The position numbers and the translations under genes were made by a program. The notes beneath the pieces were generated by a model. It saw only the letters and a list, made by a program, of their open reading frames with translations. It ran no database searches and was not told the DNA's origin. A stretch of 64,000 nt of DNA from Gadus chalcogrammus (lineage: Eukaryota; Chordata; Actinopteri; Gadiformes; Gadidae). Below are positions 26,086-59,400 of this stretch, one piece after another (within the stretch, counting starts at the first letter, position 1; each line of letters starts with the position of its first letter). Where the stretch lies: the NCBI RefSeq assembly GCF_026213295.1, contig NC_079432.1, positions 13,162,774 through 13,226,773 of the forward strand, written 5' to 3'.

Positions 26086-27688
26086 TAAACAATCGTGTCC
26101 ACAATTTGCCGCGAAAGCCGTGAAACCCAAACCCCGAAACCCGCCTCCACAGCGGCACACGTGGATACTGTAGGTATAACACGCTATTTTTTACGTTGAA
26201 ATGCTACGTATCCAGTGTTCATGGAAACGTACACCACTGACGTTTTTCTTGGCGACTGGGTTGTCTGTGTGCATGTATTGTAATGTTCTTCTTGTCAATC
26301 AGTGTGAGGGCGAATCATTAGGTCAGCTGGGGGAGGGCCTTGGAAGAACACGAGGGTGGGGGCCTGCACGTGAGTGAGACCGTGTTGGGGGTTGCCGGGG
26401 TAACCGGGGTTTGTTTTGGGTGGGATTTCTGCCGTTGGTTACGGGTTTCAGTGACCTGGTTTTGGTCCATTAAAAGTTCCTTCAATTACTAATGACTCGA
26501 CATCGTTATTTCACCGGCGAGGTCATTACAATATGTTCAATAAAACGTAATCACGGACAAAAAACGTTTTTTAGACAAATGTAATTGAGAATGCCGAATA
26601 GTTCTCTGGGAACGTAATTTTGATGAGAAAGTGTTCCCCGCACATGTAGAGGGCCTCGTTCGCTCGTTTTGGATAAATTCCAATGGGTCGTAATCTGTGG
26701 CGGAACAAACCACCTACGTGGTCGTATTTTCCGAGAGGACAGGCTGATACTGGACATTGATTGGTTTGTCAGTGGGCGTGAGTCTGACGTCACCGTTCAC
26801 CGGTATAGCCTTCATGAATGAATGAAGAAACGTGTGAACATAATTTCCTGCAGCTCAGTTCAGGCAGCCGCCCAGACAACGCACACTTCCCGCTTTGACC
26901 ACAGCTATAGCCCTAGATAAAGAAATCAACGAAGCAACCCCCGCTCCTACAGTTACCCCGTCAGCAGCTAATTTCTCCTCTTGTGACATGTTGATATAAC
27001 GTTGGACTATTAACATTACAATCAAACGTACGCTTCCCCGAGAGGTAGACCTATGCCTATATGCTGACAATAATGTGTTATCGAAATTTAACGTAGCCTA
27101 TTAAGGATACGTTTCAATTAAATGTAGCCTGTAATCCAAGAGGTAGCTTAAATAAATAACAAAAATGTTGAGAACGAACCTATTTGCAATATGTTCAATA
27201 AGACGTAATCAGGGACAAAATAACGTTAAATGAAACGTTTCCCGAAAGGGAAATATGCCTTAATGACAATAATGTGCTATACGTTGACATTTAACATATT
27301 TGGAATACGTTTCAACCAAACATAATCCTAGAGGTAAATGAATGGCAAAAAATAGGTTGACAACGAACGTATTTGCGATATGTTCAATAACACGTATCCA
27401 CAGCCAAGATACGTTTTTCAGACAAAATACGTTAAATGAAACGTTCCCTGAAAGGGAGATATGCCTTAATGACAATAATGTGCTATACGTTGACATTTAA
27501 CCTATCTGGGATACGTTTCAACCAAACATAATCCTAGAGGTTAATGAATGGCAAAAAATAGGCTGAGGACGAACGTATTTGCAATACGTTCAATAAAACG
27601 TAATCGCGGACAAAATACGTTTTATGACAAACGTAATTGAGAATGCCGAATAGTTCTCTGGGAACGTAATTTTGACGAGACAGGGTTG

Positions 27689-27695
27689 CCCAAGC
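27689..27695. repeat. right 7-bp target-site duplication (CCCAAGC)
   Basis: The exact partner of 18613-18619, directly after the terminal CAGGGTTG of the element. Confidence 0.85.
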
Positions 27696-27716
27696 TGTTA
27701 ATGTTCCTTAACTGCA

Positions 27717-27722
27717 AATAAA
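27717..27722 (+). terminator. mcm9: candidate original mcm9 poly(A) signal, beyond the fold-back element
   Basis: AATAAA lies 22 bp past the right target-site duplication, with GT-rich sequence about 30-55 bp downstream (CAGTGTTATTG, then TTTGGTGTCTGTTAG). With the element removed it would sit about 440 nt after the mcm9 stop, a normal 3' UTR length. No such signal exists between the stop and the insertion. Confidence 0.6.
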
Positions 27723-27779
27723 AGCGGATCCCTATAAATAATACAGTGTTATTGATTATAAGCTTTGGTGTCTGTTAGA

Positions 27780-30575
27780 AGCACAGCACAAATAGCAAGG
27801 TGCACAATGACATCATGCAATTGAGTCGTGTTGATTTCCTGTCTCAAACCAGAGCGGTTTTGTCTGTCTTGGGGACCCCGAGTTAAATACACAAAGACAA
27901 AGTAGGGCATTTACTTTGATTTGTACTTTGAAAGGCCAACCAACCAAAACACAATTCCCTTGCATGCAGCCTTTTTCATGTAAATGAAATGTTTTCAAAT
28001 TAACATACTCACCTACAGCATTCAATGTGATGTTTAACAGCAACAGATTGTGCTTGTTTCCTTTGAAACTAAATACCTTTCAATCTTCAGCCAGTAGCTC
28101 ACTTCCTCAGACACGCAATATGCAAAAAACACTTTACAGACTCCAAATTACTTAAGAATTGCATGTTTGTGCGCTGGTTCTGTGTGCAGTATATGTGAAT
28201 GTATTCTCTCTCTCTCTATATATATATATATATTATGTATTCTTGTATGCAGGTTAAAAAACTGCAATGACGTGCTGTTTTTTTGTAACAAGATTTTCAA
28301 GCAACACCCATGTTTGGTGTGCAATAATTGAGCGGGTTGCGGCCATAGAGTTCCTGTCATCAGTTAGCAAGTTCAACCTGACAGACACTTCCTACTTCGA
28401 CTTCTGCATTGCTATTCCGTTGCGCATATGAAGAAAAACAAGAGTAAGTTTACATTTATTTGGTCTGTATTTACAATGTGCCATCAGATTGTGCTTTTTT
28501 ACATTCCATATTTACATTGGAACCGTCCTACCTAGTGTGTTTCAAAATTTGATGTTATATGTCTCTATTTTGGTCAGCCTTGGCCTTCTAACATTGAGGG
28601 AGGCATTCAATTCAGTTGTCTACTCAAATACCAGGAAGCAGCTCCTCATCCATTTCACTATTGATTGAGCTGATTTAGTAAATGTCCATGTTAAACCATG
28701 TTAACATTGATCGAAAGCATGGTGGGAAATGAGAAAGGAAGAGCTTCTGATGACAGTAGAACATTTCATTAAAGTTCTCTTGAGGAAGGCAGAAGTACTC
28801 ATCTGTTTATGCATGCAAGTGCGCATCTGTCGTTTTTTTTATGCATTCAATGGCTTTGAAAAGATTTCTTAGAACATGAAACCGAAAAAGACAATTATCC
28901 AGAAATCATTGGTCAGCCTATACATATACATTAAGGAGTTACAACATACGCTGCAGAATATCTTGGTTTAAAATTCAAATATTGTCCAAAGATTCCAGTA
29001 TCTTCAGGAGGGCTGATGCTTTCTGCTCTAATGATTAGGTCTACAAAGTCCTTAATCTAGTTCTCTTTATTAAACATATTGGTGCATATCTTCCAGTTCA
29101 CTGCAATTATAATGTCCCTGTAATAAAACATTAGTAAAAAGCAATAGCCTACAAGTACCTATCTCAAATAAATGTATGTATCATACAAATACAATAACCT
29201 ACGAGTATACATAAAATGGGTTAGTAGGATTAAGAATATTCCATTCACATAATTCCAGAGGGCAAAGATTAAGAAGATGAGACATGAGTGGGACTTCTAT
29301 TTAAATATGAACATTTTCATTGATGGCACCTCAATGGTGTAAACCTTTCAGTACACTTATTTTGATGTTAAATTCAGGAATACTATTATTTTGCGTCTCA
29401 AAATAAATGACTAATATTCATAACTTTGTAAAACATAATTTTGATTCGATATGCAACAGTCTTTTAAAAAGTATATTTTAACCATGGTAAAGTATATCCA
29501 AGAGTGGAAAACGTCAGTGAGGCAGGAGCTTTGAAGCCGATGCCTGTTTGTTTTACGTGGGCTTGACTGCTGTTTTTTATGATTATTATACATAATGTGG
29601 TGTGTTTGTATGTGAACGGATGGTTTCCTGGCATAGACGCAGGAAGTGTGTGTGTGGGGGGGGGGACCCTGTGCTCTGAGCTGATAAAACAAAACTGATT
29701 CAACATACCAAAATCTTTTCTGTGCTCATCCACACCCTATTATGGTTGGCAAAACTTCACGCAGACCAGTGGAAATCTGTCAATCTGTTGAAACTATAAA
29801 CAACTTTAAATTAACTAATGAACAGAATTTATTTTCTTTCAATTCTGAGCCATAACTTTTCTCTTAAGGATGTTCCAAATGCTAGAAGCATTTCTTTTTT
29901 TTTTTATTACCTAATATGTAAAAGTGATAGCCAAATAATAACTATATAGCAAGAAAATGACACATTTTTTGGACGGTTTATAATATGATTGTCATCGTCA
30001 ATGGTGGCTAGGAAAAGGAGGTTTGGATAAATGGAGGCCTAGGCAGGGGGCTGTCTAGGCCTCAGGTGGCTCCAGACTAGAGCTCAACAAAGAGGCTAAG
30101 AGCTCTAATGTTATCAATTTCCTGACACCATTACAATTACAAGCATTAGCTGTTGCTCGTATCTTTTGTTATTTATTTGATTTTTGCCCATAACACTGGT
30201 TAAGCATTGAGGTACATTTTTGTTATTATTACCAAAGGTACAACCACAAATTGAAACATTAAAAGCATCGATATTTTCTTTAGATTTTATTATATAGCCT
30301 ACGTCAACTTTTTCAAGTTTCAAGATTTGACGTAGGCCTATTCATGTGTCATACAATTGCAGGTTAACGTTAAAATACAAGAGCGAAATCCTGGTGCATG
30401 CAATGCGATGCTATGTCACTCAGATCACCTTCAGCCTCCTCACCAGGATGAGTGCAGTGTCCTCTATCTTGCAGCACCAATGTGTGCAGTGTGCCAGTAA
30501 AGTATCTGGGCAGCTTGTACAGTCAGACCATGGACTCACCAGCGGTGAACTCCCTCTGTGTAGGGGCCGGGCCTC
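27780..30575. other. intergenic DNA between mcm9 and cep85l
   Basis: About 2.8 kb of mostly AT-rich sequence with a short CT/TA microsatellite near 28207-28232. I recognise no exon, in particular nothing like ASF1A, which is an MCM9 neighbour in mammals. Confidence 0.6.
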
Positions 30576-30947
30576 GTGTGGGAGCCTCCGCTATGCAGAG
30601 AAGGGGCGGGGCCTGGACTCATTTTAACGACTTCAGCTCCTCGCGAGCAATGCGGTGTCAACGTTCTCGCTATTCTGCCTCTTTTCGCCTCGGTTATTCT
30701 GGGCTCTTTAGCGGCTCAACGCTATCGTATATGTGTCGCTAGGAACTTGTGTGATAATATTTTGAAAGAGGGAATCGTATTTCGGGATAAAAAAAAAACT
30801 GCGTGTTTTTATGATGAAATCACGTCGACCCATTGAGGTATTTTGCCCATCTTTGTCAGACCTCGTCTTGGCGTCGTTTTCTTCTCGTTAGCTGCTCGTT
30901 CGGGCCGCCGTCTACAGCTACAGAGAGAGCTAGCTGCTGCTGCTATA
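30576..30947 (+). promoter_or_regulatory. cep85l: cep85l promoter and 5' UTR
   Basis: A locally GC-rich segment directly upstream of the cep85l ATG. It contains a GC box (GGGGCGGGGC, 30603-30612), several CpGs and a TCGCGAG motif near 30639. No clear TATA box is seen, so a CpG-type promoter is likely. Confidence 0.5.
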
Positions 30948-51011
<20,064 letters not shown>

Positions 51012-54000
51012 CCCGGCCCCGGGGCGGCCAGCCCCTTCTCCACACCGTTCTTTCCCTCCTTTTCCAACACGCCAGCAGAGGGAGCCACGCTTTCCTGAAC
51101 CGATCTGTTTTTCACAATATTTTTAGAATAATTCTTATTATTCTTATTCTTATTCTACAAACTTGGGCTTGACTTAATATCTAGCATCTCCCATCTACCT
51201 ATCTTAAACCATGGTTCCAACAGTTTGGGTGAACACCAAAAATGAGGAAATCAAGCATTAATGGGAGGGATGTTTGAAGCAGGTACATGAACACGGAACA
51301 GTTCGTAGGTGTTGTACTGCTGCCGTGAAAGAGTGGTTTATTGTCTTCATGCCCTTCTGATCATTGGACCAAGCTTTAAATAGAGTTCACATGAAGCAGG
51401 CTTTGTTTCCCCCTGCAGGCAGGGAGTATTGCGTTGTCACTGTTTCTCTTTTCTTGGCTTCCATTTTGTTTTAAATAGCCAGTGAACCCAGTGTTTCAGA
51501 CGAAATACGAATACTATGTGATTTAAAAGAAATGCGCTTTGGGCTGAGGCTCTCAGACATCATGAAAAGAAGGCTGCCTGCGTCCGCAGCAGTGTGGCTC
51601 GTTCACATAGTGTTGGGGAGAATGGCAGAAACAAAGCCAGCTTTGGGTTCACTGGCTCTTTAAGGCGGGCTCTGGTTACCACGGATGTCTGGTGACTCAT
51701 TGAAGAGGTTGTCATTGTGTGGAGGTCCTTCTTCGTCACTCAGAATATATGTATTTGCAACACATCCCACATGTCGCAGTCGAGCAGAAATCCAAGTGCC
51801 TCCTTTTGATTGAAGGTGATCCTTCAGTGTTGACCGCAGAGACGATGGCCAGATTGTCATTCTTTTCCCTGACATCTGGTACAGAGGCTGGCCCCTGTTT
51901 TTGTTAAACAACAGAATTAATATGTATATAGTAGCTATATCAATTTAAATACAATACAATATAGATCATATTGTCAACATTTAAAGACCAAACATGTTGG
52001 TTACACGTTTCCCAACCAAATGTCAAATGTAATTGAGACGCTCATAGAATAGCATAGCCAAGCTTATTTTACACGCCCCATTTAAGGGTTGCTGAAATGA
52101 GAAACTCCCACCATATTCATTGAAGGGTAACTAGAACTCACCCAGCAAAGCACAAACCACCACCGGAAAGTAAAATGTCATGCATGAATCATATCCATTT
52201 CAAGAGACCGATATTAACAGATCATATGAAGCTCACTCAGAGGTTGTTAACACACAACTCTCAGACCTGAGAGTCATGAAAGAGTTTTTTAAAATAAGCT
52301 AGCCATAAAGGTTTCATCGTAGGGCGGGAGGTTACTTGATGCCATTGAGAAGTGTTGTAATAACACACCTGTGGTTGATCTACGATAATGCAATGAGTGC
52401 AAAATCTGAGGCATGATGGATTCCCCCAACCAATCAGGGAGGCCTTTTAAAGTGCGTCTCGGGCGATTGGCTCACAGGCCCCCTAGTCGACGGACATCTC
52501 GGCCACTCTGGTCTTCTTCAGGTTATGTATCTATGTCACTTGCAGTATCATGCGAATGGTGCCTCCCATGTAAGGAGAAAAAGTACGCTATGCAAAAAAC
52601 AGGAGAACCCCGTGTTGTGTGATTGGACCTTTGTTCAGTTCTCAGATCGATGAAACAAAACAAGATAAAGGTTGGATGGGCCTTAAAACCAGACAACATT
52701 TTGTTGCTTTTATTGGTGCGGGGACAAAGCCTGAAGACGCACGGTTGGTCGAAATGTGGCAGCAAGCTCCAGAAATCATCTGGTGGAAATACTTTTATTA
52801 CAAAATAAGTGATTTCTAGATAAAGCCAGAATAGTCTTAAAACTTAGCATTTCTTCGGTGTTAATGCATGGATGGAGTGAAATTTCATGAAAGGACAGCA
52901 TGTGGGCATAATAATAAATAATGGGTGTCGCAGGTCGACCTCTTTAATGACCATCACATTATTACTGAACTCGTAAAACAAACCTTTCGTGAATTTCTGT
53001 AAGCAGAACTTAAAGGGAATTCCTTTTTTGTGCGTTTGTCTGGGTTATGTTTTAAATATTCCAAATTAACTTAATCTACAATATAGTGGTGGGTATGTGG
53101 AATAGTTAAGTGTAGTAGTTAATGTGGGGTAATTAATTTTGGATGGTAATTACAAACACATACTAATTAAACCACACACTCCAATGAAACCACACTTCGT
53201 CACAGCCCCTCCCGGCGGCTTTGCTGAATAAATGTAATAGATGATTCATTCCCTCGAAACATTCAATAATTTTTATATTTAGTATAATGTCTAAAAATTG
53301 CATTCCACACCACATGACCACCAGGTCATATTCTTCTTAATTTATGCCACAGTACAGTCTTCATTTATTCTGCAATATGCCTCCACGCGTGAAAACAGTC
53401 TTGAATATAACTTGACATATTTCAAACCTATTCCTCAGCAATATTAACTCGTGAAATATACCATGGACCTGTTCCTTACTATATTTCTATGACCTTTGTC
53501 GTTGCTTATTAATGACCTAGTTCAGGTAAAATTCAGGTCTCTACATTTATGTTCTAACAGCAGGTCTCTTTTTTTGTACAGTTTATAACCCTTTTATCTC
53601 TTTCTGTGCTCTGGTGTGCGCTGAAGCCATGGCACAAAGACAACCCATCACAGGCTTTTATGTGAAGCAAGAGGGCTATGGACTGGTTCAAGCTAAATAA
53701 TTACTTCCTTCTTTTGACAAACCAAATAAGCAGACCTTGCTGTATGAAACGTTACGTAACAACGAAAAGTAGTCCAGACTTGGAGAGTAAGCGTTTATTC
53801 ATAATATTGGGCACCGAATGTGGAGGATGAGTGCATAATGCATCAATGTTTCCTGGACCACCAATCTCCTGTCATCGTGTACTTTACAGTTGGGTGATTA
53901 TTATGTTAAAATAGCGCATCAATGCCTATTTTCCCTGAATGCCCAAGGGGAACAGACGGGACGTTACAGAAGTGTTTTTTGTTTACTTGAGGAGCCATCT

Positions 54001-56340
54001 TGGACATGTATACAGAAAATAGTGGCAGACCATTTTGAGCTTTACTATATATTAATTTATGTTGCCTAATGTTGGTGTTTACCATTCCAAATATGTTTTT
54101 TCCAAAGTGTTGACTTGATTTAAAGGAAAACCAAAACCCCCCTGTTGTGGTAGACAATGTTTCTAAGGGCGGAGCTATAGTGCTGTTCAGGGTTCTGCTC
54201 TCTTGTACAAGCCCCTCCCACGCTACAATTTAGATGTGGGGTCGGGCGGTGTACCCCAAAAATGGCCAATTACGGATAACTCCAACAAAAGCAGGCATTT
54301 AACCCATCCAATCCTTGAAACTGTAACCTATCTGTAATAAGTAGTATTAGGGTATGGTTTTCCTTTTAAGTTGATAATAGCAAGTCTTAATGATGTGTAA
54401 TTGAAACACACATTATTGTTCTGTGTTAGAATCGACGTTGATTGATTATAGAGATTTTTTAGGTACATGACTTTATCTATGCAATTTTAAACATTAACCA
54501 GCGCAGGTCATGTGCAGGCAAATACAATATAAGGTATTCTCCTGTGCCTTGGCTGTCATGGCTCTCAGTCAATTGGAATTATGAATACTCTTTCATGTCC
54601 CCTACTGCATAGTTTGAAAACTATCGTGCTTACATGCTGATGTGTATGTTATAATTCCTCAGTCTTAAGCTTCAGTATACCAACTTTAACATTTCGCAAA
54701 ATGTTTTTACTGTTACAAAATGGTTATATTGTAAAGATTATTCTTGTTCTTTTAAGATGTTGAGGTTGTATAACCATGTCTCATTGTAGACATGGTTATG
54801 TGGTTAATCGAGAGGAATCAATATGATTGCTCAAACATATGCCCAAAAGATGCTTAACAACAAAGGGAAGATCAGCAAAGCTTTGTGGTGAAGCTGAAGA
54901 ATGTTCTTGGTGGTTATTGCACTGCAGATTAACAATGTAACTTGTGTGGGTTTAAGTCAATGATAAGTAAATTGATTAATTGGATGCCTAAAGCAAACTA
55001 TATTCTGCAAATGACTGTATGAAGCTTGTAGGGACACGCAATTAGAATATAATCATCTACCTTTCAGATCAGATCCATTGTAAGGATAAAGAATAATGTT
55101 TTTGTTTTTTATTATTATTATTTCCAAGGATATTGTACCACTCGTTATCTTTTGGTTTCCCTCTGTGTTATTTTGTCATCATTTTGGTGGTAAATGCTTT
55201 TCCAATCTGGGAAGCAATGCTACCAAAAGCTCAAAATCAAAAGACAAAGTATTGGGCTGGCTGTCTCAATGCACTGCTGGCTGTTTATGTGGACTATACA
55301 TAACGAAGCCAGTAAATGGCTTCTGGAATTTTATCTATAGAAATATCTTGGTCATATTGTATTGTTTTAAGCTTGTTTATGAATGCCAAAGTTCTATTTA
55401 TATACAATGATATTCCTAAACAGTATTAACAGGTTTTGTTTAGTTTATGTTTTTTCAAAATGTAAACAGTTTGTTTTGGGTTATTTGTTAAAAATAAATA
55501 TTTTTTCTACAGTTCGAGTAGTTTATGCGTTTGTTCAAAGAAACAGGAAAAAAGCGTCTTTCATGTTTGAAAGATATTCACGTAATGCAGGCAGAATTAA
55601 TGATGAGACTTTCTAAAACTAAATTGAAGTAAAGCACACACTCAATGTTGTAAAACCCTAAAATGATATGTATTACCATCACTCTCGTCCACATTAGTAC
55701 TTTGAGCAGAACCTAACATCCACATCTTATCTCAAGATAAATTTTGTAGCTACCATCATACAAAGTGAACCAGCCTGCTTTCATGTTAATTAGCCACAAA
55801 ACCCGCTCCTCCTAAAATGACTAATAGGATTTGGTTCACCAATCTTTTTTATATGCTGTAGACAAGCAATCTGATATATTTAGCCAATATGTGTACCGAA
55901 GAATTGTCAGCTGTAGTCAACTTAGTCAACTAACTTTAAAAAGTAGATAAGCAGATTATAAAGAAACGTATAGTTATATCCCTTTGATCCTTGTTTTGGA
56001 GTAAACACTGCATTGAATTTCATAAAACGATATTCTGGATGCGCCTTCTCTTCAGACACAACACAGACCTAATGCATGTTTTTTTAAGACCCTTCTGCCT
56101 GTAGATGGCGACATTTCGTTATGTTGGATGTAGCCATAGACGGGTCCTACCCACTTTAGATCCATCGTCCAATCACAGAGGTACATGTAATCGGCCTGAG
56201 TTCATAGGTTAAGGGTAGCAAGGTAAGGAAAAAATGGTAACCGGCACTATGAGGTTGTGAGTAAACGACAGCCATGATTACAGCTCATTGAAATGGCTCG
56301 CATCAAAGATCGGATTTAATCACCACACCGCAGACCTAAG
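51012..56340. other. cep85l 3' UTR and intergenic DNA before nus1
   Basis: About 5.3 kb with no recognisable exon. In particular I see nothing like SLC35F1, which lies between CEP85L and NUS1 in human. Candidate AATAAA motifs for cep85l occur at 52913-52918 and 53227-53232, but I cannot choose between them. The rest is AT-rich. Confidence 0.6.
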
Positions 56341-56409
56341 TCGTCTGTGGCTCCGACGCCGTGTGTGACCGAAACCCACGGAGAACCGCGAGGAAGGCGC
56401 GTCGGCTCA

Positions 56410-59400
56410 ATGGCGCTGGTCTACGAACTAGTTTGGCGTATGTTGCACGTCCTCCTCCACATCCACAGGACGCTGGTTACCTCGCTTCGCGTTTTACTCA
56501 GGAACTGGAACGGACAGACGTGGAGGCGGGCGGTGGCTGCGCTCCTCACGCCTGCCAGCCTCGCGGGCTTTCCCGACAGCCAGAAGAAGCTGGTCCTGGA
56601 GATCAGCAAGCGAGCTCGCGGTCGCTGCTCGCGCCCGAGCGGGTGTCTCGTGGAGAAGCTCCCGGTTCACGTCGGTCTGTTGATCGTGGAGGAGCAGCCG
56701 AGCTATACCGATATCGCCAATCTGGTGGTCTGGTGTATGGCGGTCGGTATCTCGTACGTCAGCGTATATGATAATCATGGTAAATGTTTTAAAAAACGCT
56801 AATATCCATTGTGTTTTGGCCTAAAGGTAATGCTAGCTGAGGATAGTACATAACTGCCGGCTAAAGTTTTTCTATATAGACATTTCCCATATTGTGAGCA
56901 TGTCGTGACAGTATCTATCCATCTATCTCCATCGACGCAAGTCTATCATGACCTGGACTTGTTTTTACGCTTGTCAGTGGGACACAGTATGTCTATTCGG
57001 CTACAGTGACTTCAACATATCCTCCACATCGCCCTGCAGAGCGATATTCTGACTGCTAATGCGTAAATCTAACGCCAGAAGAGCCAGAACCAGATCAGGA
57101 ATGGTGCTCTTGAACGCAGCCCCATGTGTGAGTCAGTAACGGCACAGAGTGTCACGGTGGTCGGTCACCTGTTTAGTGATCAAGTGGAAAACTGAGGTAG
57201 ATGCCAATCTAGAGGTTTTTACATAATTCCCGTGTTCGGCAGTGCTTCTGAAGATATGCCTTCAAATGATCTCGGTCTACATGTTGCCTACTTTGTTTAG
57301 CAATGGTGAAGCAGACATTTCAATGAACAACATTAGATTGTCTCCATGTTTACCCAACGTTTGCCTTCAAACATGGCCATTATCTGCTCTTCTAAGCTGC
57401 TTTTAACGAAGACTAAATGATGACGCCTTTATTCGACTGGTGCACCATCATTGCTGTCAGTGGAAAGCCCGTCTGTCTAGTTTTGGCTTTATTCTAGTCA
57501 AATTTCGGGCAAAACAGTGGCACTAACTGCTGTTTTATGGATTTAAACATTCGTTTTACCCCTGATAAACAAAGTAACCACTGGTTGTGGGTAAATGTAC
57601 ATCTTACTCGGTTTTTTCTCTACGACCCAGTGATGTGCTATGTTTTCAACAATAATGTTTCTGCAATTCCTTGATATTTTCCTTGTTCACCTGCAGGTGT
57701 ATTTCGGAAGAACGACACTCTGCTCCTTGAGAAGATCGTGAGGCAGCAAGACCTGCTAGGTCTGGAAGACTCAAAATACAATGTTGAATTCCTTAGCAAT
57801 GGGAATACCGTGCACCAAGACCAGAGTAAGGATTCACTTTTACTATAGTCATCTAGGAGATGCTTTTATCCGAATAAACCTGCAGTTCTTTTTTTTCTTT
57901 TTTTTTGTCATTAAAGGTTAGTTAGGCATTAACAAGTTAAGCATCTTGCTGAACTATTTTGGCTAGGAGTACGACTGCCTGACCACTCCTATCACAGATG
58001 AATCATCCTGGCAAGAAGGCCGGGGCCAGGGGGATGCAGTGGAAAGAAAAATTCAGCATAGCTGCGTATGCTCCCATTGTGTTTACTAAGCAAACAAAAA
58101 TAGCAAACAAACGCATATTAAAATGGAAACCATATGATGCAATGCAAAAAGGTACACTATTTTTTTATTATAAAAAGCTGTTAATACTACATTTACTGAA
58201 GATTGTTTATAATACATTTGTTTTCAATGATCTTGACCTATATTTGTTATATTATTGTACATTTATACACATAAAATAAAAATCCACGTACCATAAGTGA
58301 TATGATATCCACAGGTTAAAGACCTGATCTAGCCCCACATGCTCTGTGGGTCACCTAGTGACTCCATTGAAAACGGGGCAGAATGCCAACTTTGTAGTAC
58401 CTATTTCCTGGGTCAAAACAGGTCTTTGAAGATATGCCATGGAGCGGCATTGATTTTCTTATCTAAACCAGCTTGTTTGTTTAGCTGGATGAAAATATTT
58501 AATTCTCCTAGAATTGTTGTCAGTTTTTCTCAGTTTGCAACAATTGAAATGATGGCCGTTCCCTGCTTTTCTTTGTTATTTGAAGCCAATTCCTGTCACC
58601 TTGTCCATCGCAATTGCTGTCAGGCATACCTGCTAATTCATGTCAATGCACTTAGCCACCTGAGACAGTTTCTGAAGTATAATGTATAGTGAAAAATTTG
58701 TTTTTTTTTGTGTTTTTCTTTATGTTCTTTCAGTTTGCAGTCTACTTCCCTGTTTCAATGAGATAATTTGCCCCAAAAATTATTAATTCATATACGATAC
58801 TTATATTCAATGACATTACGAGAAAAGAAGAGTGCTATAAAGCATATTATGGGAAAAAAATCATTTCTTCATCTATGTATTATACACACCCTGCCTTATT
58901 TTGTGCAAAGCATTACACATGCTCCTTTTTGAAAGGTTTAACCTGCCATGTTCAGGATTAGATCCTTCTGTTTCTGTCTCCAAATACCTCTTTTCTTGTG
59001 GAGGCAGGGTGAATTGCCTTCATATGTATTCCTCTTCTCTTTCCTTGTCAGTTGTTTCCGGCCAGCCGGTGGTGAAAGTCCTGTCCCCAGAGGATGGGAA
59101 GCAGAGCATTGTTGAAGCAGCCCGGCGCTTCTGTCGCACCGTGGAACAGAAAGAGAAGACGTCTAAAGATATTGACGTCCCCATGTTTGATGCCCTGCTA
59201 CGAGGTGAGCTGGAGCCATAGGTGTTTATCAGAGATGTTCATCCTAGTTCAGCTAAAGGTGCAGTGTGTAGAATTGAGGGCCATCTAGCCAAATGGATTT
59301 GTCAGAAATTGAATATAATATGTATGTTTTAATCAGTGTATAATCCCATGAATTTAAGAATTTCTTCACACTAGATGAGCCCTTTATATCTAACTAGGGC

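Larger units (their letters stand above)
18620..27688. mobile_element. giant fold-back (inverted-repeat) DNA element, about 9.07 kb
   Basis: The element begins CAACCCTGTCTCG and ends with its exact reverse complement CGAGACAGGGTTG. It is flanked by CCCAAGC duplications. Nearly its whole length is two inverted arms, 18620-23105 and 23150-27688. They match in order and almost base for base, apart from rare substitutions, small indels and different simple-repeat lengths. I see no transposase: all open frames are short, have no recognisable domain and are mirrored between arms. It looks like a non-autonomous DNA transposon with extreme terminal inverted repeats. The superfamily is unresolved; a 7-bp duplication would fit P- or Dada-type insertion, but the termini do not decide. 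Subterminal arrays rich in ACGT-containing repeats (AACGTA, ACGTTT) may be transposase-binding repeats. Confidence 0.88.
23150..27688 (-). repeat. right arm of the fold-back element
   Basis: The reverse complement of 18620-23105. It is about 53 bp longer, mainly through a longer TG run and longer C runs, plus an 11-bp segment in the nested hairpin that the left arm lacks. Confidence 0.92.

Noticed and set aside
20127..26182. Pro-rich and Gly-rich open frames in the fold-back arms
   Set aside because: They are translations of poly-G/poly-C minisatellites and have no domain.
19238..27070. A 71-residue frame identical in both arms (19238-19453 and 26855-27070), considered as a transposase remnant
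   Set aside because: Identity follows from arm identity. The peptide shows no transposase motif, and neighbouring frames are equally preserved.
18620..27688. Assembly artefact as the explanation of the giant palindrome
   Set aside because: Not excluded, but judged less likely because of the exact 7-bp duplication at both ends and the independent indels and substitutions between arms.
28360..28450. Possible short first exon (ATGAAGAAAAACAAGA/GTAAGT)
   Set aside because: Only a chance-level start plus donor. No downstream exon could be matched.
30346..30836. Overlapping open frames just upstream of cep85l
   Set aside because: All three lie in CpG-rich promoter/5' UTR sequence, which tends to be stop-poor. 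No recognisable protein family was seen and no splice logic links them to cep85l.
57998..58279. 93-residue frame in a nus1 intron
   Set aside because: Overlaps or follows repeat-derived sequence and lacks splice sites in frame with nus1.
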